In this document: piece by piece, positions 33,880-42,155 of the stretch
How the letters are laid out: the number at the start of each line of letters is the position of its first letter
Position numbering within the stretch: the first letter of the stretch is position 1
Source: UBA11606 sp964504305
GTDB lineage: Bacteria; Actinomycetota; Acidimicrobiia; Acidimicrobiales; Aldehydirespiratoraceae
Length of the DNA stretch: 64,000 nucleotides
Assembly: GCA_964504305.1 (NCBI GenBank)
Contig: CAZDEB010000008.1
Span: 1 to 64,000, forward strand
Reading direction: 5' to 3'
The notes under the pieces: model-generated
Database searches by the model: none
What the model saw: only the letters and a program-made list of their open reading frames with translations
Told to the model about the DNA's origin: nothing
Position numbers and translations under genes: made by a program

Positions 33880-34113
33880 GGAACCTCCGTAGTGGTGGAA
33901 ACGTCCCGCCGATTACCAGGTGGAAAACGACGAAGCGGACGCCTGGAAGTCGACGTCCGCGAAACGCAAGGTGCGCTAACACCCGGCCTTGCCGTTTGGC
34001 CGACCCGGACGCACGGCTACGGTGATCGAAATCTCCGAGTTGGTGGCCGGGTGGGGGCTAACCGAACTCGATTGCCCCACTTCCCAATGAATTGTGAGCG
34101 TTAGGGTACCAGC
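33857..34113 (-). promoter_or_regulatory. infC leader region
   Basis: This 257-bp divergent region separates infC from the DUF1844 gene. On the infC side there is a hairpin with 7-bp arms GCGGACG/CGTCCGC (33934-33940 and 33953-33959), a GGCC-rich inverted repeat near 33982-33996, and the small hairpin at 33878-33890 over a GGAGG. A structured leader is expected for infC-rpmI-rplT operons regulated by L20 or IF-3, but I cannot match a known leader class by eye. Confidence 0.4.
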
Positions 34114-34569
34114 ATGAGTTCTCTCTGGACACCTAGTGGCGAACACCCGGTCCAACCCGATGCCGGACTGTCGTCGCCACCCCCTCCCCCATCTGATGAC
34201 CCCGAGATGGATGATGCCATCGCCGCGGCGCTCCCCGACGGCGTCCGGCTCGACGATCTGACGCCGGAGCAACGAGCCCAAGCCGAAGAGATGGTCCGCG
34301 AAATGGCTGGCGCCCGTGAGCGGTTGCTCGAAGCGCCGGCCAGCACCGTGGTCGCAAATCACGCCATGGGCTTGTACGAACTCGCCGCGCTACACCTGTC
34401 GCAGCAGTCGCCCAACTTCGCTGAGGCCAGCGTCGCGATCGACGCAATGGGAGCCATCGTCGACACGTTGGGCGATCGCCTCGACGACGCCGCCCCCACG
34501 CTGCACGAAGGCCTCGACCAACTCCGCATGACGTTTGTGCAGCTCAAGAATCAAGCAAGCGAAAGCTGA
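34114..34569 (+). CDS. DUF1844-type protein
   Basis: The 151-residue protein has a Pro-rich, disordered N-terminus (to about residue 28) and a helical C-terminal half. NHAMGLYELAALHLSQQSP and AIDAMGAIVDTLGDRL are typical of DUF1844 proteins, which actinobacteria often carry beside infC. Function is unknown. No SD is present; TAGGGT lies six bases before the ATG, suggesting a leaderless message. It is divergent from infC and convergent with the transporter gene. Confidence 0.78.
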   Translation: MSSLWTPSGEHPVQPDAGLSSPPPPPSDDPEMDDAIAAALPDGVRLDDLTPEQRAQAEEMVREMAGARERLLEAPASTVVANHAMGLYELAALHLSQQSPNFAEASVAIDAMGAIVDTLGDRLDDAAPTLHEGLDQLRMTFVQLKNQASES

Positions 34570-34585
34570 GAAATCGGCCCGGCGC

Positions 34586-35383
34586 CTAGAGCGCGACCAG
34601 AACCGAGCCGGCCACGGCCAACACCGCGCCGGTTATTAGTTTGCGCGTAAGGGTGCGCGGCACCAGGGCCAGTCCAAACAAGATCGAAGTCGACCGCAGC
34701 GTCGCAACGTTGGCCGCATCAGCGCGGGTGTAGGCCAACAAGATCAGCGCATAACCACTTGCCGATGCGGCACCTACGATCGCGCCCGCACGCGCCGATC
34801 GACGTAGGCGAGTCGGGCTCACCGCCCCCAGTGCCGACACGACACATACCGCGACCAACGACGATCCCGAAAAAAACCCCCAAGCGTTGACCTCGGACGC
34901 GCCTCGAGCATCGACAAGCGTGTACGAGGCGATGAAACACCCGGTAGCCAAGGCCATGGCGATCGACATGCGCTCGCCGACTCCCCACGCAACATTGCCT
35001 ATCAGCGCTAGTCCAACCGCCACTGCGGCCGCTCCGCCAAGCGTGGCTGCTGAGGGCGTTTGGTCAAGAAACCAGACCGCCACTATCGCCACGAGGATCG
35101 GTGCGGATCCGCGGGCGATGGGATAGGTAGTGGCCAACTGGCCGCGGTCGTAGGCACCGGACAACGCCCAGAGGTAACCGCCGTGGATGGTGCCGCTCAG
35201 CAGCACCAGGGGCCAGACTTCGGTTGGTGGGTTGGTGAGCAACCACGGCGACAACAACAAAGCGCCAAACAGATAGGACGCGGCCAATGTCGCCCGCCGA
35301 TCGTCGCCGGCGTGAGTACGAGCATTCCACAGCGCATGCAGAAACGACGCGGCCAGAACCAGGGCGATAGCAGTGATGCTCAC
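34586..35383 (-). CDS. EamA/DMT-family transporter
   Basis: The 265-residue, very hydrophobic protein has about nine to ten membrane helices in two EamA-like halves. FLHALWNARTHAG near the N-terminus and YDRGQLATTYPIARGSAP in the first half are typical of drug/metabolite transporters. The substrate is unknown. It starts 16 bp after hisG, so cotranscription is likely, but a link to histidine is not implied by the family. Confidence 0.87.
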   Translation of the reverse strand: MSITAIALVLAASFLHALWNARTHAGDDRRATLAASYLFGALLLSPWLLTNPPTEVWPLVLLSGTIHGGYLWALSGAYDRGQLATTYPIARGSAPILVAIVAVWFLDQTPSAATLGGAAAVAVGLALIGNVAWGVGERMSIAMALATGCFIASYTLVDARGASEVNAWGFFSGSSLVAVCVVSALGAVSPTRLRRSARAGAIVGAASASGYALILLAYTRADAANVATLRSTSILFGLALVPRTLTRKLITGAVLAVAGSVLVAL

Positions 35384-35399
35384 CTGGGGGCCGAGTCGG

Positions 35400-36275
35400 T
35401 CACGAAATAATCTTGGTGATCGGCATTTCGACGATGCCAGTTGCGCCCTTGTCTCGAAGCGCAGGAATCAGAATGTTGATCTGGTCCTTGGGAACCACCG
35501 TTTCGACTGCGTAGCCCGCACCCCGGAACAATTCGTTAACCGTTGGCGACTTCATCGAAGGCAAAACACCAATGACGTCGTCGAGGGCATCGATCGGCAC
35601 GTTCATCTTGACCAACACCTTGCCGCGAGCGTCGAGAACGCCTTGCAAGAGAGTGTGGATTTGCCTCATCGCGTGGGCTTTGTCGGGATCGGCGAAAGCC
35701 GCGGGATTGGCGATCAGTTCGGTGTAGCTCGTAACGAGGGTGTCGATGATGCGCAGACCAGCAGCCTTGAGGGCCCGACCGGTCTCGGTGATGTCGACCA
35801 CCACATCAACTATGTCGGGAACCTTGGCCTCGGTAGCGCCGTAGCTCAACCGCACATCGGCATCGACGCCGGCGTCCTCGAGAAAACGACGAGTGATCTC
35901 GGGATACTCCGTCGATACGCGTACTCCGGCCGGCAGGTCGGCCGCACTCTGCCAAGGCGAGTCGCCGGGCACCGCCATCACGATTCGGACCGGCTTGGCG
36001 GTGGCCTTTGAGTACTTGAGTTGGCCCAGTGACTCGACCTTGCTACCCGTTTCCTCGATCCAGTCGCGGCCGGTGATGCCGATGTCAAACAAGCCATCCG
36101 CGACGTAGGTGCCGATCTCCTGGGGCCGCAAGATGCGTACCGAATCGATACGAGGATCGTTGATTGTCGCCTTGTAAGCGACGGACGAGGATCGCTCGAC
36201 CGGCAAGTCGGCGGCCTCGAACAGTTCGAGAGTGGCCTTCTCGAGGGAGCCCTTGGGCAAGACAAGGTTGAGCAC
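35400..36275 (-). CDS. hisG: ATP phosphoribosyltransferase, long form
   Basis: HisG catalyses the first step of histidine synthesis. The 291-residue length, with a C-terminal ACT-like domain (VLVKMNVPIDALDDVIGVLPSM), marks the long, HisZ-independent, histidine-inhibited form. DIGITGRDWIEE near 64-75 and the PRPP region RRFLEDAGVDADVRLSYGATE near 130-150 are present. The start is GTG with AGGA seven bases upstream. No other his genes are in the window. Confidence 0.95.
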   Translation of the reverse strand: MLNLVLPKGSLEKATLELFEAADLPVERSSSVAYKATINDPRIDSVRILRPQEIGTYVADGLFDIGITGRDWIEETGSKVESLGQLKYSKATAKPVRIVMAVPGDSPWQSAADLPAGVRVSTEYPEITRRFLEDAGVDADVRLSYGATEAKVPDIVDVVVDITETGRALKAAGLRIIDTLVTSYTELIANPAAFADPDKAHAMRQIHTLLQGVLDARGKVLVKMNVPIDALDDVIGVLPSMKSPTVNELFRGAGYAVETVVPKDQINILIPALRDKGATGIVEMPITKIIS

Positions 36276-36327
36276 GTGAAGGTCCTAAATGTTGGCAGCG
36301 AACCGTATGAGGCTATCGCTCGGTGAG

Positions 36328-37359
36328 CTAGCTGTGACCGGGTTCGAACTCGATACGAAGATCGTCGCCGACCAGATCGTGAGCCACGATTCGGCCACGA
36401 GCTAGGTCGCCAATCGTGGCCGCGCCAGGACCGGCCATCAGGGCCAAGCCGTCATCGCCGCCGAACAAGGCCGGCGCGGTGTAGAGCACGAAGCGATTGA
36501 CCAACCCGGCTCGGGCAAAGTCGCCGATCACCCCGGCACCGCCCTCGACCATCACCTGAACAATTCCGTCACCGCCGAGCATTTCGAGCAACCGATCGAG
36601 CGGGCCGTCCCACTGCTGGCACGGTTGCACCTTGGCGTTGGCAACGGCGGTGCCCAGCACTATGCGTTCGGGATCAGACGCCGCCGGGGTGCCTTCGGGC
36701 GAGGTCCAGTCGCGGACAGTGAGCGCGGGGTCGTCGGCACGAACAGTGCCCGCTCCGACCACGATTGCATCGGACTCCGCCCGAAGCCGATGGGCATCGG
36801 CTCTGGCTTGCGGGCCGGTAATCCACTTGGAGCTGCCATCGGGTGCCGCGGTTCGGCCATCGAGACTGGCGGCCATTTTGGCCACAACCCAAGGTCGGCC
36901 GGTACGCCGATGAAACAGGTACGGCGCCAGCTGCTGTTCGATGCTGGCGGCCTCGGCACCAACCGTTACATCGATTCCCGCGGCGCGAAGTCGAGCAACA
37001 CCTTGGCCGGCGACCCGCGGGTCTGGGTCTTCGATGCCAACAACAACACGACGGACCCCGGCGTGGATCAGCGCATCGGCGCAGGGACCGGTTCGTCCGG
37101 TGTGGCTGCAAGGTTCGAGAGTCGTGTAGACGGTGGCGTCGCGAGCATCGCCGGCCGCATCGAGCGCGACCCGTTCGGCGTGTCGACCCCCAGGCGGTTC
37201 GGTGGCGCCGTCGAATATCCCATGAGCGGCCACGACGACCGCTCCAACCCACGGGTTGGGAGAGGTCGAATGCCGGACGCGTCCCGCGTTGGCGACGGCC
37301 CGGCGCATGAACACCGCCATATCGGGCCTAGCGATATCGGGCCTGCTGGCGCTGTTCAT
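36328..37359 (-). CDS. ribD: Bifunctional pyrimidine deaminase/reductase RibD
   Basis: RibD performs the second and third steps of riboflavin synthesis. The 343-residue protein has the N-terminal deaminase with zinc ligands in GGRHAERVAL and PCSHTGRTGPC, and a C-terminal reductase with KMAASLDGRTAAPDGSSKWI and VMVEGGAGVIGDF. Residues about 6-14 (RPDIARPDM) come from a 15-bp tandem duplication at 37319-37348. It overlaps the mog gene by 4 bp. Other rib genes are elsewhere. Confidence 0.95.
   Translation of the reverse strand: MNSASRPDIARPDMAVFMRRAVANAGRVRHSTSPNPWVGAVVVAAHGIFDGATEPPGGRHAERVALDAAGDARDATVYTTLEPCSHTGRTGPCADALIHAGVRRVVVGIEDPDPRVAGQGVARLRAAGIDVTVGAEAASIEQQLAPYLFHRRTGRPWVVAKMAASLDGRTAAPDGSSKWITGPQARADAHRLRAESDAIVVGAGTVRADDPALTVRDWTSPEGTPAASDPERIVLGTAVANAKVQPCQQWDGPLDRLLEMLGGDGIVQVMVEGGAGVIGDFARAGLVNRFVLYTAPALFGGDDGLALMAGPGAATIGDLARGRIVAHDLVGDDLRIEFEPGHS
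37319..37348. repeat. 15-bp tandem duplication at the ribD 5' end
   Basis: ATATCGGGCCTAGCG (37319-37333) is followed by ATATCGGGCCTGCTG (37334-37348), identical over the first 11 bases. It duplicates RPD(I/M)A near the RibD N-terminus, outside the deaminase core. Confidence 0.75.
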
Positions 37360-37865
37360 GATCCAGCCCCGTGCGGGGCGCCGGGGCCTTCACCAGATGG
37401 ATGGGGGTCGTAGTTGTCGACCAGCAGCTTGACGGCGTGAGGGAGCACATCGATCACCGCATCGATCACCTCGATACAACCCTTGGAAGAACCCGGGGTG
37501 TTGACGATCAGCGCCGTACCGCGAGTGCCGCTCACCGCTCGGCTCAACCGCCCCAAGGGGTTGACGAGCCGCATCGCTTCGGCGAGCCCCGGCGCCTCTC
37601 GATCGAGCACCAGCCTCGTTCCTTCTGGGGTCTGGTCGCGTGGCCCGAAGCCTGTACCACCCGTGGTAACAACCAGTCCGTGGAAGTCCACGCAAAGGTC
37701 GCGAAGGGCGGTGGCAACCGGCTCGGCGCCGTCCTCGGTGACCGACCGCTCAACCAGGCGCCAGCCGGCATTGCCAAAGTAATCGGCCAGAAGCCCGGCG
37801 GAACGGTCTTCTCGGGTCCCGGCAACTACCCCGTCAGACACCGTGAGAATCTTGACGCTCAACAT
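37356..37865 (-). CDS. mog: MogA/MoaB-family molybdopterin adenylyltransferase
   Basis: The 169-residue protein belongs to the MoCF_biosynth family. TVSDGVVAGTREDRSAG near 8-24 and TTGGTGFGPRDQTPEGT near 67-83 bind molybdopterin, and NTPGSSKGCIEVIDAV follows. It would adenylylate molybdopterin before molybdenum insertion. MogA and MoaB cannot be separated from sequence here. It is coupled to ribD by a 4-bp overlap; both handle pterin- or flavin-type cofactors. Confidence 0.9.
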   Translation of the reverse strand: MLSVKILTVSDGVVAGTREDRSAGLLADYFGNAGWRLVERSVTEDGAEPVATALRDLCVDFHGLVVTTGGTGFGPRDQTPEGTRLVLDREAPGLAEAMRLVNPLGRLSRAVSGTRGTALIVNTPGSSKGCIEVIDAVIDVLPHAVKLLVDNYDPHPSGEGPGAPHGAGS

Positions 37866-37888
37866 GACGAGCAGGTTAGCGATCGATC

Positions 37889-39022
37889 TCAGCCTCGTCG
37901 CCAGCGAGCAATGGCCATGCCGTCGGCGTCGGCGCTCGGCAGCAAGAAATGCACACCCGCGGCCATGGCTCGCCAGTCACCTTCGGGAGCTTCGATCTCG
38001 CGGAAACCCTGGGCGGCCAACTCGGCTGCGGTTTGGGCGACAACGTCCACTGATTCGGCGACGGTAAGTGTGCAGACGCTGTATACCAAGGCCCCACCGG
38101 GTCGTACCATTGTTGCGGCGGCGCCGAGAAGCCGGGCCTGCAGGGCGGCCAATTCGGCCACATCGGCGCCCGAAATTCGCCAACGAGCATCGGGACGACG
38201 GCGTAGGGCCCCAATGCCCGAACACGGCGCGTCGACCAAGACCGCGTCGAAAGATTCGGGGCGAAAGGGCGGGGCCGTGGCGTCGGACTGGACCACGTGA
38301 ACGTCATCGAGTTGGAGGCGATCACGGTTCGAGACAATCAGCCCCGCTCGGCTCAGACGACGATCAGCCGATATCACCCGAACGCCGCGCTGGGCAATGG
38401 CACTTGATTTGCCACCCGGCGCTGCGCACACATCGAGGACCAGGTCTCCGGGGTTGGCCGGCACCGCGGCCGCTACCAGTTGAGAGCTGGGGTCTTGGAC
38501 GTATCCGTCGGCGCGAGTGTGCACCGCGGCAGCCTTGTTCATGGCTCGCAACGCCGCGGTTGCGTCTTCGGCCCCGAGGTCGGCGCCGAGTTGGTCGACC
38601 AGCCAATCTGGATAGCTGAGCTCGACCGCACGTGACGGAAACTCGACACCGGATTTCACCGCGGTTGCGACCTTGCGCAAGATGGCGTTGACGAGGCCCC
38701 GGAATCGTTTGGGAGCGGCGCTTACGGTCGCCGACACCGCGGCGTGCGGCGGCGTGTCGAGATGCAGTAGTTGGTAGGCCCCGATCCGCAACGCCGCTCG
38801 AGCGGTCGGCGGCGGAGACTGGACCAGGAAGCGGTCGACGAGGTGATCGAGTTGGCGCCGCATGCGCGTAGACCCATAAACCAGCTCGGTGACGAACCCT
38901 CGGTCACGAGGCTCGAGATCCGACTCGGCCAGCATCTTCGGCAATAGGACATTGGCATAAGCGCCGTCTTCGTCGATGCGAACAATGGCGGCGATTGCGA
39001 CCCGGCGAGCGTCTTCGGTCAT
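37889..39022 (-). CDS. rsmB: 16S rRNA m5C967 methyltransferase
   Basis: From ATG 39022 the protein has 377 residues, beginning MTEDARRVAIAAI. This start overlaps the fmt stop as ATGA, while the ATG at 39049 lies 31 bases inside fmt. An N-terminal NusB-like RNA-binding domain (about 1-130) is followed by a SAM methyltransferase with DVCAAPGGKSSA, DAPCSGIG and the catalytic Cys in YSVCTLT. This is the Sun/RsmB architecture. def-fmt-rsmB is a common bacterial order. Confidence 0.94.
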   Translation of the reverse strand: MTEDARRVAIAAIVRIDEDGAYANVLLPKMLAESDLEPRDRGFVTELVYGSTRMRRQLDHLVDRFLVQSPPPTARAALRIGAYQLLHLDTPPHAAVSATVSAAPKRFRGLVNAILRKVATAVKSGVEFPSRAVELSYPDWLVDQLGADLGAEDATAALRAMNKAAAVHTRADGYVQDPSSQLVAAAVPANPGDLVLDVCAAPGGKSSAIAQRGVRVISADRRLSRAGLIVSNRDRLQLDDVHVVQSDATAPPFRPESFDAVLVDAPCSGIGALRRRPDARWRISGADVAELAALQARLLGAAATMVRPGGALVYSVCTLTVAESVDVVAQTAAELAAQGFREIEAPEGDWRAMAAGVHFLLPSADADGMAIARWRRG

Positions 39023-39894
39023 GCGCCGAACCGGTCGTCGTTGGTCCATCGAGCACCGTTGCTCCAGGCCCGAGCATCGAGACGACCCCGACCCTCCGGC
39101 TGGACCTCGAGCACGTCGAGGGTTCCGTCGCCGGTCTCGACGGCGATGCCGCTGAGGGCTGCTCCCGTGTCGGCTACGGCGGTGCGATGAATCTTGATTC
39201 GCTTACCTCGGGCGGTAGTGAAGGCATCACCAACCCGCACTCGGCGATGAATCTGGACCGCGCTCTGCGTCCAATCGATTTGGCGCTCGGCCTTGGTGAT
39301 TTTGGCCGCGTAGTGCGGCTCGCCCTGCTGAGGGACCGGCTCGCCCAATCCGTTTTCGATTGCGTCGAGAAGTTGGGTTACCCCAATCTCGACCAAACGG
39401 CCCCGCAACTCTGAGAGGGTTTCGTCTGAGCCGATCGGCATGCTGGTGCGTCGGTACACGTCGCCGGTGTCGAGTTTCTCGGCCAGGTCCATCAAACACA
39501 CGCCGGTTTCGTGGTCGCCGGCCAAGATCGCCCGCTCGACCGGAGCCGCGCCTCGCCATCTAGGCAGCAACGAGAAATGGGTATTGACGATCGCCAACCG
39601 ATCGAGCAGGTCGGTCGGGATCAAGCGCCCGTAGGCCACAACCACGCCCAGGTCGGCTTCGGAGGGATCGACATCAGCAAGGTTGTCGGTTACCTGCAGA
39701 CCGAGATCGAGCGCTGCGGCTTTGACCGGTGAAGGTTGCAGATCTTTTCCCCGTCCACGTCTGGCATCGGCCCGAGACACAACAAGGGGGATCTCGTAGC
39801 CAGCATCGGCCAACGCCAACAGCGAGGGAACAGCCAGTGCCGGCGTACCCATGAAAACGATCCGCCGAACCGTCTCCGGTGCGGCGATGCTCAC
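39019..39894 (-). CDS. fmt: Methionyl-tRNA formyltransferase
   Basis: Fmt formylates initiator Met-tRNA. In the 291-residue protein the N-terminal domain has FMGTPALAVPSL near 14-25, and the catalytic region NTHFSLLPRWRGAAP near 103-117 holds Asn and His. The C-terminal OB-like domain has RVRVGDAFTTARGKRIKI. The C-terminal domain is somewhat short compared with the ~310-residue norm. It overlaps def by 4 bp and rsmB by 4 bp. Confidence 0.95.
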   Translation of the reverse strand: MSIAAPETVRRIVFMGTPALAVPSLLALADAGYEIPLVVSRADARRGRGKDLQPSPVKAAALDLGLQVTDNLADVDPSEADLGVVVAYGRLIPTDLLDRLAIVNTHFSLLPRWRGAAPVERAILAGDHETGVCLMDLAEKLDTGDVYRRTSMPIGSDETLSELRGRLVEIGVTQLLDAIENGLGEPVPQQGEPHYAAKITKAERQIDWTQSAVQIHRRVRVGDAFTTARGKRIKIHRTAVADTGAALSGIAVETGDGTLDVLEVQPEGRGRLDARAWSNGARWTNDDRFGA

Positions 39895-40418
39895 GGCAGT
39901 TGCAGTCCGCCACCTGCGGGCCGAGGCACCGGGCCGATCTGAAGGTCGCGCAAGGTCTTGAGGGCCGCCTTACGGGTATCTTCGTCGAGGCGTTCGATCA
40001 ATAAAGTTCCTTCGAGGTGATCGAGTTCGTGCTGAAACATTCGGGCCTCGAGCTCGTCGGCTTCGAACGACATCTCGTTGCCATCCAAGTCGTGGCCAAT
40101 GACGTGCACGGTCTTGGGACGGGCAACCTCCCAAGAAAGGCCGGGAATCGACAAGCAGCCCTCTTCGAACAGCCACTCGCCGTCGGATTCGACTATCTCG
40201 GGGTTGACAATGGATTGCGGGCCGGTGCCGAGGTCCCACACAAAGAGGCGCTTTTGCACCCCGACCTGCGGGGCGGCAAGCCCCAGCCCTGGAGCGGCAT
40301 ACATTGTCTCGATCATGTCGTCGACGAGACGGACGAGCGCGCCATCGATTTCAGTGACGTCACGTGCGGTTTGACGCAGAATCGGATCGCCGATCACGCG
40401 AATGTCATAGGCAGCCAT
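39891..40418 (-). CDS. def: Peptide deformylase
   Basis: Def removes the formyl group from nascent peptides. The 175-residue protein has all three motifs: GLGLAAPQVG near 45-54, EGCLSIPG near 91-98 and the metal-binding HELDHLEG near 134-141. It is coupled to fmt, the enzyme that creates its substrate. TACGCT lies six bases before the ATG with no SD, suggesting a leaderless transcript. Confidence 0.96.
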   Translation of the reverse strand: MAAYDIRVIGDPILRQTARDVTEIDGALVRLVDDMIETMYAAPGLGLAAPQVGVQKRLFVWDLGTGPQSIVNPEIVESDGEWLFEEGCLSIPGLSWEVARPKTVHVIGHDLDGNEMSFEADELEARMFQHELDHLEGTLLIERLDEDTRKAALKTLRDLQIGPVPRPAGGGLQLP

Positions 40419-40456
40419 GAAGCAAGCGTAGCGAGGTCACGACTACCGTCGGCGCG
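40419..40456. promoter_or_regulatory. Divergent leaderless promoters of def and the methyltransferase gene
   Basis: This 38-bp gap holds two back-to-back TAnnnT boxes. On the minus strand TACGCT (40430-40425) is six bases before the def ATG. On the plus strand TACCGT (40444-40449) is seven bases before GTG 40457. Neither gene has an SD. The arrangement fits two leaderless messages starting at their initiation codons. Confidence 0.5.
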
Positions 40457-41095
40457 GTGCAAAAAGGTCACTACTTCGACGATGATCCCGATACCAAGTC
40501 CAAGCCGACGTTGGTCGAGATCAACTTGCCCGACCTTGCTTTGCAGCTCACCGCCGACCGCGGCGTTTTCAGCTCGCAGCATCTCGATGCCGGCACCAAA
40601 TTTCTGCTGCTCGAAGCGCCGCCGCTCGGCCCCGACGATCGGCGTATCCTCGATGTCGGCTGCGGCTGGGGCCCAATCGCGGTGGTAGCGGCCCGGCGCG
40701 CGCCTGATGCCCATGTGTGGGCCATCGATGTCAACGAACGGGCCCGCAATCTCACCACGCAAAACGCCGCGGCGCTGGGTTTGGCCAATCGCATCACGGT
40801 TGGGACCCCCGACGCCATCGACGCCGCTCAGCAATTCGACCGGATCTTGAGTAATCCACCGATCCGCATCGGCAAAGCCGCGCTTCACGACCTACTCGAT
40901 CGTTGGCTGGCGCGATTGACCCCGACCGGCGTGGCTCACCTCGTTGTGCAACGTCACCTCGGTAGTGACTCGCTAGCCGACTGGCTTGAGGGCCAAGGCC
41001 ACGGCGTGCACCGGCTCAAAAGCAGAGCCGGGTTTCGTATCCTCGAGGTCGGTTCACGAACCGAGCCGAACCCCTCCCAAGAAGGCGACCAATGA
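40457..41095 (+). CDS. Class I SAM methyltransferase, RsmC-like
   Basis: The 212-residue protein (GTG start) has a single small-methyltransferase domain. GVFSSQHLDAGTKFLL is the usual entry to the MTS domain, ILDVGCGWGPIAVVAARR binds SAM, and the catalytic SNPPIRIGK matches the NPPF/Y motif of guanine-N2 methyltransferases, with Ile at the last position. It resembles half of RsmC and may act on 16S rRNA. It overlaps the following trmH gene by 4 bp. Confidence 0.85.
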   Translation: MQKGHYFDDDPDTKSKPTLVEINLPDLALQLTADRGVFSSQHLDAGTKFLLLEAPPLGPDDRRILDVGCGWGPIAVVAARRAPDAHVWAIDVNERARNLTTQNAAALGLANRITVGTPDAIDAAQQFDRILSNPPIRIGKAALHDLLDRWLARLTPTGVAHLVVQRHLGSDSLADWLEGQGHGVHRLKSRAGFRILEVGSRTEPNPSQEGDQ

Positions 41096-41619
41096 GCCAA
41101 CTAGACGGCACCGCAATGAAACGGCTCCATCGCGACTGGCGCCGCAAGACCACCGGTCGAGTCGCGCTCGTACTCGACAACGTGCAGAATCCGTTCAACC
41201 TTGGGTCGATCGTTCGCACCGCGGCGGCCGAACGCATCGATCACGTCTACATAGGCGGTGGCACCGAGCCGTCGCACACCAAGGTCAACAAGACCGCTCT
41301 CGGCACAGCTAGGTACCTCACCTGGACGGTCACCCCCGACGGCCCGAGTGCGGTTGAGGCGGCGCGAGCGGCTGGCTACCGGTGTGTGGCAATCGAACTC
41401 ACCAGCGACGCCGAGCCGCTCCACGTTGTCGAAATGGGCGCCCACGTCGCGTTGGTCATAGGCCACGAGGATCGAGGTGTTACCGCGGCCACGCTCGCGG
41501 CGTGCGATGCGGTCGCCTTCATCCCTCAACTCGGCAAGGTGGGTTCGCTCAACGTTGCGACCGCGACCTCGATAGCGATCTACGAGGCTCGACGGCGTAG
41601 CTGGTCGGCTAGCTCCTAG
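41092..41619 (+). CDS. TrmH-type tRNA ribose methyltransferase
   Basis: The 175-residue protein is a minimal SPOUT methyltransferase. LVLDNVQNPFNLGSIVRTA is motif 1, LVIGHEDRGV motif 2 and IPQLGKVGSLNVATATSIAI motif 3. It may be the tRNA Gm18 enzyme, but other targets are possible. It is coupled to the upstream methyltransferase by ATGA and overlaps the next, convergent gene by 11 bp at the 3' end. Confidence 0.88.
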   Translation: MSQLDGTAMKRLHRDWRRKTTGRVALVLDNVQNPFNLGSIVRTAAAERIDHVYIGGGTEPSHTKVNKTALGTARYLTWTVTPDGPSAVEAARAAGYRCVAIELTSDAEPLHVVEMGAHVALVIGHEDRGVTAATLAACDAVAFIPQLGKVGSLNVATATSIAIYEARRRSWSASS

Positions 41620-42151
41620 GAGGCACCGCGGCCCGACACGCCTCGACAATCTTGGTGGCCAGATCGTCGACATCGTCAAAGACGCTCACCCCGCACTCGA
41701 GGTAGTGGTCGGAGCCGTCGAAGAACACGGCGACGGCCACCTGGGTCTCGCCCGCTTGTGTCAGCGAAGCAAGCACGTAGCTCGACTCGTCGCCCGATTC
41801 GGTCACGTCGAATAACAGCGAGCCTTCGGCGTCGCGGATCCCGACGAACGTGGGCAGATCGGTTGCCATAGCTCGCCACTGTTGCAAAGACCGGGGCTCG
41901 CACCCATCGCCACCACATGTCCACGCCACGATCCAACGGTCGGTGAGCCGCCCGGCCGAGACAGGAGGTCGATACTCGAACGGCCGATCAGGCTCGGCTT
42001 GCCAATCGATCGGAACCTCGACCCAAACGCCTTCGGCCGTTTTGGTCGCCTCGAGTACCGCAGACTCGTCGGCGGTGATCACAAGAACAAAGCCGATGAT
42101 GCCAAGGATCAACAAAGCGAGGAGAGCAAGACGGCGACGCATACGAGTCAT
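41609..42151 (-). CDS. Hypothetical exported or membrane-anchored protein
   Basis: I do not recognise the family. From ATG 42151 the product has 180 residues, beginning MTRMRRRLALLALL. A basic start and one hydrophobic segment (about 8-26) form a signal anchor. The mature part is acidic and has four cysteines (CGGDGC, then ECG and EAC toward the C-terminus) that could pair. An ORF starting at 42289 would run inside priA and is rejected. It follows priA by 4 bp and is convergent with the trmH gene. Confidence 0.7.
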   Translation of the reverse strand: MTRMRRRLALLALLILGIIGFVLVITADESAVLEATKTAEGVWVEVPIDWQAEPDRPFEYRPPVSAGRLTDRWIVAWTCGGDGCEPRSLQQWRAMATDLPTFVGIRDAEGSLLFDVTESGDESSYVLASLTQAGETQVAVAVFFDGSDHYLECGVSVFDDVDDLATKIVEACRAAVPPRS

Positions 42152-42155
42152 AGGC

